Below, piece by piece: positions 1-12,768 of a DNA stretch of 64,000 nucleotides. How positions within the stretch are numbered: the first letter of the stretch is position 1; each line of letters starts with the position of its first letter. The notes under the pieces were generated by a model that was given only the letters and a program-made list of their open reading frames with translations, ran no database searches and was not told the origin of the DNA. A program made the position numbers and the translations under genes. Source of the stretch: Acephala macrosclerotiorum (lineage: Eukaryota; Ascomycota; Leotiomycetes; Helotiales; Mollisiaceae); the NCBI GenBank assembly GCA_014904845.1, contig MU119295.1, positions 62,001 to 126,000 of the forward strand. The letters run 5' to 3'.

Positions 1-3000
1 GCACCAGCACCAGCAGCCTGCAATGTAAATAGAGTGTCATCCCGCTACCGGTCGTCGCCGGTCGGCGTCCCTGAGTCGTGGCTTGGGATTTAGGCCAAAT
101 AGCGCCCGAGATGCGGTGGAAGTTTGGATCCTCAGACACAGAAGGTGAGGTCTAGCCTGGGACAGGGAAAAACAGGGTTCGTAAATGGTAATATATCGAT
201 ACTTAGTACTTATTGCTTTGACAAGGATGGCGCTGTGCGCTTTGGTTTCGATCTTGCGGGCACGATCTTGATTGTCCAGGAACTCCAGGCCAGCCATCAA
301 TCAGCACTCGGCCAAGCAGTTCCATAGTCTGGTTTCCGCCCATCGCCCACCGTGCACTCCACTTCTTAGACTCTTGATAGGCTGATAGCGGGATCGAAGT
401 GCGGAAGACGCTTCGATGACCGTGCGAAGACAGCGTAAGATGTGAGTAAAGCTCCGGACCGAAACGACTTGACTTTCCTTTTGACCCCCCCCGCGATGGA
501 GAAAATAGCGTCGTGGACGTGTGCCCAGAAAGTGACTACTCAAGCCTTGTGTAACATTTGTGTGGCACCTGCTGCTGAGCGCTGAGTGAGAGTTTGAGAG
601 GGAGCATGGTAATTCGTTCTCATTCCTGGACAACTGCTCACGCCCTCTCTCGCCTCTTTCACCTCTTCGAGGCACATCCAGCCCGAGCCTTGCCAAGAGC
701 TGGCGGTCAGCGAATCACTGGACTCAGGGCTGAATACTGGCGTCCGCTAAAATCCCCAAAAAGGTCGTGCATGCATGCATTTACTTGGCCGTAGAGGACG
801 GCAGAGTATTCACTGTTCATGCCCAGGGAATCTGCCAGACTCAACAAAAGTAGAGCATCATCATTTCTCATCTTTCCCCGATGGGCATCCACCGTCCCTT
901 GCAAGTTACGCCGCTGCATAAATCGGGAGTACTGTGCCGAAACCGAATGTTTCTGTTTCTCTTGCTGCGGCCGCAGCATGTACAAAGGTGTCAACCCCAC
1001 GCCTAGGAATTGGGCACTCGTCACGACAGCTTCGGGAAGATTGCGGGTCTGCGATTCAGGAGGCAGGGTTATCGCCGGCAAATGGACCCAAATGAGGATA
1101 GGAAAGACGAAGAACGGCCATGTTGACGATCACCCGAAGCGTGGGATCGTAGACTGGGTACTTGCCACGCCCCATCATCTCTCCCAAACTTCGCCGCAAA
1201 AGGCAGCGGGGTCGTACTGCGTATTCTCCACTGTAGGAGTTGGGACGGATACAGTCAATCTGACTTTGATGAGCGTGTAGATTTCTAAGTCCTCTCTGTG
1301 ATCCGAAACTTTGTGCGGCCCTGGGGTTCTGCAGCAAGTAGACGATGTTCGTTAATGAGACATATCATTAGCCTTCATTGCCCCTCTTCTGGCGCTGCGC
1401 TGCGTGGGACAGACACAGCATGCGGCTGGCTAGTCTCACAACTTCGTTTGAGCCATCTGGGCTCATCAATTGGAACCTCGAGGTCCCTGGCAATTGGGTG
1501 CCAGGTCAGTTTCCGTCATGACAGCATGTGTGGGGAAGCCGCAGCAGCACATTTGTCTCGGTGGTCGCTGAACAACCAGAGCGAGACGGCCTGAAAGACT
1601 TGCGTGCCATCTCTGAGACCCCTTTTAGCCAATCTTTCTTCAGCGGAGGTCTGCGGTCGGGGAAGATTTGCCAACTTGCTCCTCTGGAGGTTTCAGTTTG
1701 TTTCTGTCCCGTTGTAACTTGTACGAAGTAAGCATACGCCGCATCTAGGACTTTCACCAGAGCTCCAGCCACGGGCAGCCACTCTCTCAACCTTGTCAAC
1801 CCCGATATTCAACCGCGGAGACAGTTCCCCGATGTTGGCCGCCAATCATCACAGACCTTCCTCGTCCCTCTGCCACGCAACGGGCCACCGATCACGCCTT
1901 GACCACGCTTCTTCAAGGGTCTTAATCCCTTGGAAATCTAATGATTGACCCTAAGAAAATCCTCCCGAAGATATTATTAACTTAATGAGATCTTACCAAT
2001 CTTTCTCGCAAGAATTTCCTAGATAGGGACTCCAGAAACTCTATAGTTGATCTGTCACGAGGTTTTTGAGTGATGCTGCGTGAGACTCCTGCTGTGTCGC
2101 AAGAAGGGCCGACGATGCCTTCATTTTATTCCCAAGGGGAAGTGGAAGTTGCACGACTTACGGGCATATTCTAGCCTCAAAGCATAAATGTACGATTGGA
2201 CCAACAGAGCGTCATGGCTTAGTGTGCCAGCAATTGCTTTTTGCAAATGTCGTACCGTCCAGGGAGAACTTCGAGGCTCGGGGGGCGGTCGCAACCAGGC
2301 TATTGGGAGCAAGCGTAGGAGAGGATTGGTCAGTGCTATCGTAATCTGCGGTGATCGTGAAGGGGTCCATGCCCTGCAGCAATGCCAGAAACCCACATTT
2401 GGCACAAGTTCGGCCCATGATTCGTGTTGTGAGAAAATCCTCGCTTGAAGGTATAGTTTTGCAGGCCTTTCCAGCACCATGACGAGGACTTCTTATGAAG
2501 CAGGGGAACGTGGTTTTTGACTGCGCCGCAGGGCGTTGATATCAATATCTGGCCTTGTCTCGAGTGACTTTCCTGACTTGCATGCGCTGGTACTTGAGGA
2601 GGAAGGAGGGCACTGAAGAAGGTTGCTGCGTGCCGGGCCATACGCTCCATTTGTCGGAGGGTGGCATCAAAGTGCAAGGCTGCTCCCAGCATCTCATCGT
2701 CCTCGGCCTCTGCTTGAAAAGTAACGATGCACATCATCACATCCACCAACTCGAAACTAAACGTCCCGATTCACGCCTAACAACTTGTCCGCTCCATGAT
2801 CCAAGGCGATCTTGTCTCGTGCCTTCCCGTCTGGCCCGAGCCATCCTCAGACCAGCTCAGTTCTGTGCGTAGAAACCCGCCTGGAATGTACCAAAGTCGT
2901 CTAGTACAGCATGGCAGAAAGCCCGAACAGCCGATAGTCGTCATCTCAGCAGACATCTTGGGCTGGGAGGGGTCGCAACCACTGCAATCGTAACACCGTA

Positions 3001-6000
3001 CGGATATCCTCAACCACAACTTCATACATCAAATTGACCGCCAATATGGATGCCATATTGGGATTTCCGTGACCGAAAGAGGGATTCCGAAGCCGAATCA
3101 ATTTTGCCGCTTCGTGGGGGTTAGCCTCTTGACGCCTCTTTGCGGGTGTGTATTCGAATCGTAACCGTCCTCCGTACTTGGGAACTCATCCCGACGCTCG
3201 TAATGTTTTTTACCAGTGAGATCAGCCTAGTTCGGCAGAATAGGTTCTTTGGGGATGTACCTACCCTGGTATTCTTACGTGCGGTCTCAGAACCCTGGGT
3301 AGTGGAGGCAGCCCCGCAAACGACCGTCTCATCTGAAGTTCGCAATGAAAACTAGAGGTCCAACCGTGTCCAGATCGCGGCCAGACCGTGGAGCATGGGG
3401 CAAGGCTGGAGTCGAAGGATGCGAAGGATTATTGTTCACCCTGGAGCTTGGAAGGCTGAAATTAAACGGCAGCGTTGTGGGACGTTAGCTGGTAGCCGAG
3501 CCCCTTTTTAACCATCGACTTCAAGCCACCCAATGGCCACCACAACAGCCTCGTCAAAAAACAAGGGGAAGATGTGCCACGCATCTCAAGGCCAAGAAGT
3601 GCACAAATCATGGGGGATGATGCACAAAGATGGGGAAACAAGACCAGATGCACAACAGCGATCGTGGTCCGAGCGCAAAGACCCCCTTTCTCCAATAGAT
3701 TCGCATCAAAACCTCCGAGAAACATCACACCTCCCAGCCAGAAACAAAAAAGCAATTCTTAGCACTCCAAGATCTGGCCCTTCATCGCCCCACGCTTGCA
3801 GCCGGTATACGGAATCACCAGCTCAAAGGTTCAACTCGAGCCGCTAATCGCTCTATCATCTGCCTACATGAATGGAACTAGCCCAGACACTTATGCAGCA
3901 GTTTCCCAAAACCTCATAGTTCTCGTGAGTCGCAAGCCATGTTTCCAAGCCATCATTCAATCACAACTTTCTATTCCTAGCCAGAGTTTATTCCAAGTGT
4001 ACAACTGCTGCAGGGGAGAAATAGTACGAAAGATCAGCAATCTCACTCAGATCCTCGGGACGATCATGGATGATGGAACTCTTCTCCAGTCTTACGGTTT
4101 CTTCGTATGCTTCTGCGGTGGAGGGGTAATTATTGCTCCGTCGCACCGCAGCTCCGATCAGAAGGGGAAGGTGGAAGATGAAGTTGCTTTCTCGTTTGAT
4201 GAGCTGCAAGTTGCAAGCCTGCCATGCCGCGGGACGTCCAGTTTCCTACCAGTACCCCTCCCGCCTTCCGAAACCAGCACCTTTCCATTTCGCTTGTTCT
4301 TCCGCAAAAACAACTTCTAAGCTCGAGACGATCATTTCAGTGCCGCTCCCAAAATGTATTACTTCTTCTCGATGCCGTTCCCAAGCTCAGAGTTTCGTTT
4401 CCTATTGGCTTTCTCATTCGGATTGTGCCGGGACTGAGACATTTTTTAACTTCCCTTCCGCAGCCCAGCAACAAAGTTTGAATGTCTCAGCCTAACATCC
4501 TTCAGCGAAGCCATGTCTCATTTGTTACAAATCCCCATGTCTTCACATGGCGCATCACTACTTAAGATGGCTATCTTGAACGAGAGAGTTTATAGTCAAG
4601 GGTATTTGATTTTTGTAACTGTTTTCTGCCTCCGACCCTAGGAACTATTGAAATCGAAGCCATCGTAGTCCGTCGTGTGGCGAATCTGGTGGCTGACCTG
4701 ACAAGTGTTCATCAATACCAAGGTGTTATGTAAGCTAATGAATAATCTCCGATGTAGTAGTGACAAGTGTGACACAAGAAGTCTCGGTGTTGCTTCGTAT
4801 CGATATCAGCTGGCTCGTCTCGTGAGATCAAAAACTCTAATGAATAGTAATCATGTTTCTTGCTTCAAGGTCGCCCGAAAGAAAACCAAGATTTGATGGG
4901 TACATCTTGATAACTTGGTTTAGCAGGAGTTCCTGCTATGCATCTTCCAAATACCAGGTGTCTGAGTCAGTATCCTGGTGGTTGCATACACAACGGTATT
5001 GATTGTAGTTCTAGATCGTCTTTTGCATTGCCTTCCGGTTAATCTTCTTCTATGGGATTCTGAAAGAATCGACGCATCATCGATCTTTCTTTGCTTCACA
5101 GTTATTACAGTAAATTTGACTCTATCTTTAGAAGTATCTAGAGGCTAATGCCGGAAGTATCTTCACATCACGACCCTACGCAGTTAACTCACTGTCCACT
5201 TCATATCCTGTAGGCCGTACCGGAAGCAGATGAGACCGTTACGCTCATGCCATACTGAGAGCAGAGCAATGAACCATGAGTCCAAGCTCTCGCTTTTGCT
5301 TCTGCATTGTGCCTCCTGTCCTCGTGCCGTCTACCCGTATTCAATCAGATCCTGCCTCTTGAGCCCTTCAATAATATCAAGACCAAGTCAAGAGATAGGA
5401 GACCTTCCGAGAACGAATTGAAGGCGTCTCATTTCCTTCTTCCAAAATCCCGCATCTGCGCAAGCCTCGTCCCAAACGTCTTGCCATGTACCGACTCCAC
5501 CAGTTGCGATCTAGTTGTCGGTACGAAGAAGTACGAGGGATGTACTATGTACTCGGAATGCCCGGCACATCTTCGGCCAAGCATCAACTCAATTCCAGAC
5601 CACAAGTTCGCAACGGTGTGGATCATAGGGCGTTCGAAAGTTCGATGAACTTCAACCAAGCGGATCTAATCAATTGCACACACCCTCGTCCCAATACGAT
5701 AACACGACGTTGAGGTGGACATGAATATGATCGCCCGCAGGTGGAGTGAAAGGGAGATCGTCGGCGGGCTTTGACTTCGATCCTCGTCTTTTCTCAAACT
5801 TCATGAGCGAGACTCAATCTATTTCAACGGTCATCCTAGGGTTCGTGCGAACCCTTCCTGCTTTCTTTCCTTTCTGCACCGCGATCGCACGTTTCCGCTC
5901 GTGATCACTTTCATGAAAAATTTCAGGAACCAAGCCTCAAACCAAACCATGAGGGCCGAGATTCTCCCAATCCAATGGCTGCGTTTATCGTGTGAAGGTG

Positions 6001-8088
6001 GCAGTGGTATTGACTCGTGTCCACCTCACCTCAAGCCTTCATATACGCCACTGCCCACTGATCTGTCGGCAATAGACTAGTGCGGTATCACCAAGCGGTC
6101 CTTGCCATTTCCCACCCGAAATCATGGGATTTCGCAAATCCCCTTTCCCTCACGTCCCTTTCCTTAGACCCAAAGTTTTATCTCCCCTTCGACCCTCTGA
6201 CCCTCTTTCCTCCCTTTGAGACAGGTCTAGACGGACTGCCAGTGCTGTTATTATCCCCATTTACGGATCTCCTACATCCCTCAACCTGCTTCTAGACCAC
6301 GACTCCGGAAACTTCCAGTAGACTTGCACCCTCGCCATGCTGAAGGGACCGAGAAGATTGTTCATGTTCCGAATTGAGGCAGCTGAGGTTCAAGTTACCA
6401 GCACCAGGAAAGAATGCAAGAGCAAGGTTCGATATCACATCAGATCCAAATCCTGGACTCATGGCTTGCGGACCCCTCGACCTCCAGTGCTTAAAACTTC
6501 AAGCTACGTGTGCCCGCGTCCTTGTTTTCAGAAGATCGAGATCTTGAGGTACAGGTGGTCGATTTAGAGTTTGCCAAAGACATGGGGTTAAGACACGAAG
6601 CAGTCTACAGGATTGGAGACCTTTTTCGTGTCTAACTATGATCAAGGTTTTGCTGAACCATAAAGAACTTGAGGATCGAATCTAGGATGTAAATCAAATC
6701 CTGGAAGTTTAAGACAACGAGCTCAGGGTTTGAGAGTTAGTCGTAACGGTCTGTTTTTTTCTTTCTTTTTTTTCTTGGCAGGTGTACGAGGAGACATGAG
6801 CCGGGACGGGACTCAACATCTCGAAGCCTCCGAATCCTATGGTACCCAGTTGATATTATTGGCTATTTTGAATTCACGAAAATTGGAGAACTTCTCCGTG
6901 TGCAGTTGCATCCTGTACCGAGGTTTATGTTCAGCGTACGCGTACGTCCCACCCAGGCACCGAGATGCAAGATTCGAGCCCCACGCTCTACTTGGATCGA
7001 CTTCAATATCCAGATCCTGAGATGAGGGTTTGTGACGAGAGAGTTCAGACTCTGAAGTTCTGGAAAACTACTGTTACCAAACATCTCAAAATCACTTCAA
7101 GTCTATGTCACCACCACTTTGTGATTTGATCTGATTAGGAGGACCAGATAATCCACAAAATCACTCCTCGTCTCGAGGCTCCTCCTTCTCGGGACCCACC
7201 ATCCGCAGGTCCCCCGAATTCAAACCAGGTTGAAATAAGATATGGACACAATCGGCCCGAGCTCAACATCGGCATAAATATTTCCTCAGCTGAAAACGGA
7301 TTCAGCACCGACTTCAAGCCTTCACCCTTCCCAGGAACAAGAAACAAAACAGGAACCAAGATCCCGGACTAAAAATATCACCAACCTCCGGGGAACGCAA
7401 ACGCGCGACCAGAAAGTATCAAACAGATTTAATGGAAAGAACAGGTCACATCTAATTTCAAGTTAAGATTCAGCACGGAACTCAATGCGATTATGCGGTA
7501 ATCTATACCAGGCCGGAAAAAGTTAAGAGCAGATCGTTGAGCATGATTAGTTGACTGCCGCTCTCGCACTGTCCCCCTTCCGTTTCCGTCAACCTTATTT
7601 CCACTCCTCTTTCAACCTCACATCACATCACATCACATTACATGAGATCCATGACCATGGCCATGACCTTAACACAAGAACCGAGCAAAGCAACACAAGC
7701 GCTCGAATTGGTTAATTCACAGGCCAAGAACAGACCACATCAGTTGACGCCACAAATTCTCCTTCTCTCACTCCCTGTTCCATGACTGGTAGGTTCGTGG
7801 AGAACCGAATAACAAGATGGGACGGCAAAACAAAAGGATAACGCAATTTGAAACCGGTATACTCAGTCCCGAGGGCCGAGATTTCAAGCCACCGCTGTGA
7901 CCTTCGTGCCGGTGAAGGTTGAGGAGAAGGACGTAAGAGAGGTTGAATAGCGGGCGTTTGTTTCTTTCTCATTGTGAATTGTTGTGGTTCTGGTTGTTGG
8001 GTTTTGATGTCCCGAGTTGGGAGGGATTTTCAAAACCGAGCATTTCTTGTTGTTGAGGGCGTTGCTCAAGTGAGCTGATGCTAGTTGG
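1..8088. other. Gene-poor region, no supported gene
   Basis: I read all six frames here and found no recognisable domain, no long open frame and no convincing exon chain. The open stretches are at most about 150 codons and lie in overlapping antisense pairs, as chance frames do. Base composition is balanced, so this is not an AT-rich RIP island. A short ATCAC-type microsatellite lies near 7617-7640, and T-rich and C/T-rich tracts occur near 6760 and 6140-6240. It may hold UTRs or very decayed genes that cannot be identified by eye. Confidence 0.5.
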
Positions 8089-8238
8089 CCCTCAATGTCC
8101 CAGCTTCTATGGAACATTAAAAGTTTGCACAAGTGGATAGTTTGAGTTGTTTAATTTCCTGTCATACTCGTCCGAAATACATTATTCGTATTCACGTTTC
8201 TTGAGTCTCCCTCAATGTCCCGCCTTTTATGGAACATT
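8089..8238. repeat. 30-bp direct repeat, copies 120 bp apart
   Basis: Positions 8089-8118 and 8209-8238 carry almost the same 30 bp, beginning CCCTCAATGTCCC and ending TATGGAACATT. The spacing is exactly 120 bp. The repeat lies just downstream of the minus-strand gene at 8289-9956. On the opposite strand it contains GGGACATTG, which recurs elsewhere in the window. Confidence 0.8.
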
Positions 8239-8288
8239 GGGACAGCTTCCTCAAATCTATACACACACAGAAGCTCCACCCCGCCCCG

Positions 8289-9956
8289 TCAAGTGACCCT
8301 CCCCTTCTCTTTCTCGGACCGACTCCGGAGAGCATCAATCTCCGCTTGCAGCCTGCTCAAGTCTGCCAGTATATCAAGTCTACTACCGCTCGCCTCGGTT
8401 TCCGCCGCCTCCTCTGGCAATTTTAGAACAGAACTCGCCGCCGAATCCTGCCGCACGCTGTCCATACTCCGCCGTGGGTAGTCTCCACTCGTTCTTCTCG
8501 ATGCTCCGGGACTATGGCCGTCAAAACTCGTTCTTCCGTGCCGGTGCGGCGGAGGCGGCGGAGGCATTCCGGATTTATGCTTGTTGGTCGAGGAGAGATC
8601 CATACTGTGGACGGAGGGCGGTCTCCCTCCTGATATTGAGCGGGAGGAACCTCGTACTGGGGGTGGAGAAGGCAGAGAAACAGTGGACGGTGAGGACAAT
8701 GGTATGTTTTGCGAAGAGCTGTGTCGTACTGAGCCTATTCGCCGAGATGGTGGTGGTGGTGGTGCTCGTCCGCTGTCTGATCGTGGCCGTGTGTTCTCAG
8801 TTGGTGGTGTCAATGTTGCGCTAGAGGATTCTTCTTCGGGTTTCGGAGATAATCTTGGTGGGTCGCTGATGTTTCGTTTGGAGTCTGGTACCTTCTGACT
8901 GTGTCGTCGGGCGAGTGGTGGTGCTGGCGCGGCTTTCCTTCGCACAGTATCAGGTGGAGATGGTGGCTCTGGCGTCTTGCCTGCTGCTTCCTTGTCGAAT
9001 ATGGATTCACGGTCTGAATCATGGCTGGCACGATTAGGCGCCGGAGGCAAAGGTTTGTTGAGGTCTGTCTGCGAGCGTGGACTTGAGCTGAAGTAGTGTT
9101 GTGATGTGATGGAGCCCGGTGTAGGAGGCGATTGTAGAGCAGCTGTTGTGGTGTCATCTCGTAATTCCACCCTTATCAGCTTGCCGTGCCTAGAGCTTGG
9201 TGGTGGAGGCTTCTTCCTTCCTGAAATGGCCTCTCCTCCCAATCTCCTTCGATCATCCTCTGGCTCTGATATCTCATGTGATGTTCGAGGTGACTCTGGA
9301 TGAGGTTCTTGTACCGCTTCGAATATAGACTGCCTCGATATTGAAGATGCATCTGTACTGCTTCCTCCGTCTCCTAATGCGTGTGTAACATGGACTTGAG
9401 ATGCCGTAGGTGGTGTAGATGTCCCCAACCCAGCATTCCCTGTCATCAACAGCCTCTTGAAAGCTTCCACATCCATTGAAGCCCGTCCCGGACTTGAAAC
9501 ATTTGTTGGGGGTATTGTAGGTGGATCTCGTGTTTTTTCTATTGTCTCCAATGTCCTTGAGAAAGGGTTTGCCGGAGCTTTTGACTTGTTAAGTTCTTCA
9601 TCTTCGGAGGTGTCTGACGTAGCGTTGTCAAATGGGTCGTCATCTTGAGGTATTGGTGGCGTAGGAGGTCTAGTAGAGAAGGAGTAGTTTTCTTCTCCAA
9701 TCGTGGAGGCCGAGTCCGGTAAAGACGGAGTCGATGGAGACAGCGGCGGAGGAGATTGCACGCGTACTTTCTTCGTTATCTTCTTTGGCACGTTTATACT
9801 CTCGAGACTTAGGGGTCCTGGTTGAGGGTCTGTTGCTTGGTAGGCGACTTGGTGGATGGTGGAGGAGGGGTCGTTTTGAGGAGGGGCTGAGGCTGTTGGC
9901 ACGGCAGCAGCTTTCCGTCTGAAGGGATTCGAGCCTGAGAAGTCCGCAGATGACAT
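8289..9956 (-). CDS. Proline-rich, low-complexity protein (555 aa), function unknown
   Basis: This is a single open frame of 555 residues. I recognise no enzymatic domain. The protein starts MSSADFSGSNPFRRK and is rich in Pro, Ser and basic patches. It has many PxxP and polyproline runs, such as PPPPPPHRHGR near residue 465 and PPPPPSRR near 400, as expected for SH3- or WW-domain ligands. Acidic and SP/TP stretches suggest a disordered phosphoprotein. The last 30 or so residues (DILADLSRLQAEIDALRSR) look like a short coiled coil and are the only segment likely to fold. Proline-rich proteins of this type in fungi are often cytoskeletal or endocytic scaffolds, but that role is inference. The start is the first ATG of the frame. 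No intron is needed. Confidence 0.8.
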   Translation of the reverse strand: MSSADFSGSNPFRRKAAAVPTASAPPQNDPSSTIHQVAYQATDPQPGPLSLESINVPKKITKKVRVQSPPPLSPSTPSLPDSASTIGEENYSFSTRPPTPPIPQDDDPFDNATSDTSEDEELNKSKAPANPFSRTLETIEKTRDPPTIPPTNVSSPGRASMDVEAFKRLLMTGNAGLGTSTPPTASQVHVTHALGDGGSSTDASSISRQSIFEAVQEPHPESPRTSHEISEPEDDRRRLGGEAISGRKKPPPPSSRHGKLIRVELRDDTTTAALQSPPTPGSITSQHYFSSSPRSQTDLNKPLPPAPNRASHDSDRESIFDKEAAGKTPEPPSPPDTVRRKAAPAPPLARRHSQKVPDSKRNISDPPRLSPKPEEESSSATLTPPTENTRPRSDSGRAPPPPPSRRIGSVRHSSSQNIPLSSPSTVSLPSPPPVRGSSRSISGGRPPSVHSMDLSSTNKHKSGMPPPPPPHRHGRTSFDGHSPGASRRTSGDYPRRSMDSVRQDSAASSVLKLPEEAAETEASGSRLDILADLSRLQAEIDALRSRSEKEKGRVT

Positions 9957-12768
9957 GGTGACGAATATGTGCCACTTCGATGTCCCAGACCTCTGGGGCG
10001 ATTATTGTCGTTCGATCATTGAAGCTTGAAGTCGCGCTGTCGGGATTCTCGGTGCCTATGGTTCGTTCGTCGGGCACAGACCATCATTGATAGGAGACAG
10101 CCGGAAGCTTATTTTAGCAGCAGAACGGTGTCCCCAGACTGATGGGACATTGAATTGTTTATTTTCATAATTCTGGCCAGGTCATGAAAAATATTTCGAA
10201 GTCGAATTATCTGTCCTCCACGTTGACCAGGTTGTGAAAGTCCTTGAGCCCGCTGGACTTTTGAAGTTGACTGTTTGAGCTTGGATGAGCTTGGTCTGAT
10301 GTGTGGAGTTCCATTCCCCAGAACCTCACAAAACACAGACGCATCTGAAATCTTACGAATCATATTTCCCCATCAAATTGTCCCAGAGCTCGTGGGGTAT
10401 TGATCTTCTCGATTAGCAACTTTTGGCGGCGCAAAACAGTCTGGTCTTGGGGGGTGCTGTCAGTCCTATTTGATGAAAGTTCTTCCAGTTGTAGGACTTT
10501 GGAGGTGGCCAGATCTGGAGGGGAGTGCTACGTAAGAAGGTATCTTGGAATATCCTCCTTGAAAGCGTCTCTATTTCTTCATTTCTGGCTCCTAGATCGA
10601 GGTTCACAGCAGCATAACGAATCTTGTCTTTAGCGATCATATAGTCGAGATTCATCTGGGCTCTCTGTTCGACGATCTTCTGCTCCTTTCCGGTGTGCTT
10701 GATTTCTTGGCCACTGTTCGGTATGCTTTCGCGATTGTTTGAACGTTCGTGGCTAGTATTGCTTGAAATGTTTCGAGGTTGGCGAGGGCTTCTTCTTTGG
10801 TGGGCCAAGAAAAGAGGTCCTCGTCGACCATCTCCTCAGGCTCTTCAGGCTAACCTCGAAGTCAATATGCTTACCGTTGGACATTTAGTCTCTCGTTAGA
10901 CTTTCGAGAGTGCACCTTGAGTCGAGAGGATTCTACACCCTCTGCATCTGCGACCTTGAATATCGTATTCTCATGCTCTAGTGTGAACCAGAACTCGTGG
11001 GACATTGGACTTCTAATTCTTGGCAATCCTAGTCCAGTCTTGGAGGTTCTCCACATGTCCATCTTACATTTGTCGTCAAGAGAGTCCGTCCTGCTCGGAA
11101 TGTCCTTCAAACCGCAGGACTTTCAAATTCGTGATGTTGGAGCATTGCAAATTCATTCACCCACTTGTAAATGTAATTGAAGTTTGGACTTCCGTGCGTC
11201 ACTTTGCTTATGAATGGCCCAGAATTTGCGAAACATTGAACTCCTCAATTGAGACGCACTGGCAACCACGGGGCGTGATGGGAGCAGTCGACTATCCTAC
11301 ACCGCAACCTTAGAAAGTCCCTCAAGCTGTTGGACTTTCGAGTGTGAGTAATTGAGTTCGAAGTAAACTCCTACATGCCACTACGGTGAGCCCAACTGAG
11401 TTCTTGCAAGTCATTTACTTGAAATTTTGGCGCACAAGAGTGTTCCAAAACCTATGGGACATTGCCCTGACCATTCCAATGTAGACAAAGTCCCTGAGAA
11501 CAGGCATTCGCCAACTTCTGCACCAGTTTGTGGGACAAGTCCAGGAGATGATGCGTGGTCTGTTCCGACCTGTTTTGAAAGTCATTCAACTTGCTGAGCT
11601 TCGAGTTCTTGACGTTGGTGTATTCTAGGCAATACCCCGCTCCATTGTGGAGGTATCTGGATTAGTTCGCATTATCTTCCAAAATCCAATATTGTATCGA
11701 CTCGTCAAATTACTTTCATGTCAGTTTGTAAGAAACTGGTCGCTGCTCGCTAAAGAGAATATCCTCCCCAAGTGGCGAGTCTCAGAAGTTCACCAGAGTA
11801 TACCTCAATAGAAGGGACATCAATGTTTTCGTGTTCATAATGCAGTGGTTTCGAGTCTCGACCGCATTGAAAGATTCTGGCTACTTGGCGACTGTGTCAA
11901 AGATATACTTGGTCTTGCACGATGATCACTCTTCTCTACTGCATTACCCTCAAACCTTCCAATCTTTTATATAAGTAGGGAACTCCACATTCTTCCAGCG
12001 ACAAGACCGTTCCAACTTTGCATCTCTTGCCCCTCTCGGCGTCTCAGTCAACGCTTCCAAAACATGGCATAATTAGCTTTCCTGAGCCAGATACAACCAA
12101 CCCATAATAAACAGCAGCGGTATTGTCTAAATAAATATCACGAAAGTGCTCAGAGGCTGCATCTCCTCACATGCGTGCTCTTTAGAGAAGCATTCGAGGT
12201 CACATCGAAGACGGTTGGGGTCTGCTCTGAAAAGTTCGTCCATCCGGCCGAAAAACGCTCGAATTGACATGTTGGCTTTTGTCGACCCTCGAGGCCATGG
12301 TTGATTGATCCGGTTATTCGATTATTCAAGCTTTAGGTTGAGCAAGCACGAAACTGTTGATAGGTCTCAGGGACTTAGAAAGCTGGACAGCGAAAAGGTT
12401 AGGGAAGGCATGAAGAAGATGTGGGGGTTGGGGCGAGCGTCGGTTTTGAGGGAACTTGCGGGAAAAGAAGCGGGAGAGAAATGGAGTGAGATTCCAAGGG
12501 CGTGTGGTGAGGAGGGGTTTGATTTTTATGGGAAGGGAGAGGGGCTTCCAGGGTGCACGGAGGGTTTTAAGAGTTTCGTGGATCGTTTACCGCATTGTTA
12601 GAACACCAGAAGCGAGAAGTACGTTTCTCAAAGTTTGTTCATTATAAGCAAAAAGTCCCAAGCAAGCGGGGTACTTCTCTGTAGCGATGTAAATATCCTG
12701 TTCCTCTATCCCAAAACCGTAGCATGCAGGGGTATCGTATACAAATCACCCATCCATACTCCAGCTTG
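9957..12768. other. 2.8-kb intergenic region with degenerate repeats
   Basis: I see no supported gene. Roughly 10128-11660 contains several diverged copies of a module. One part reads like AAGTCCTTCAAGCTG followed by GGACTTTCGA, near 10236, 11100, 11310 and 11580. A second part, ending in GGGACATTG, lies near 10143, 11000, 11220 (diverged) and 11455. Copies are heavily mutated and unevenly spaced. The open frames here, such as 10871-11110 minus and 12305-12601 plus, are not supported by any motif. Confidence 0.5.

Noticed and set aside
707..1337. Overlapping frames in the first kilobase that might be a degraded transporter
   Set aside because: A few hydrophobic stretches are not enough. No signature motif could be found in any frame.
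2212..3025. Minus-strand frames with Cys residues that might suggest a zinc-cluster regulator
   Set aside because: The Cx2Cx6C spacing is absent and frames change without splice sites.
6910..6990. TTCGAGCCCC segment resembling a tRNA T-arm
   Set aside because: No matching acceptor, D-arm or anticodon stem can be folded around it.
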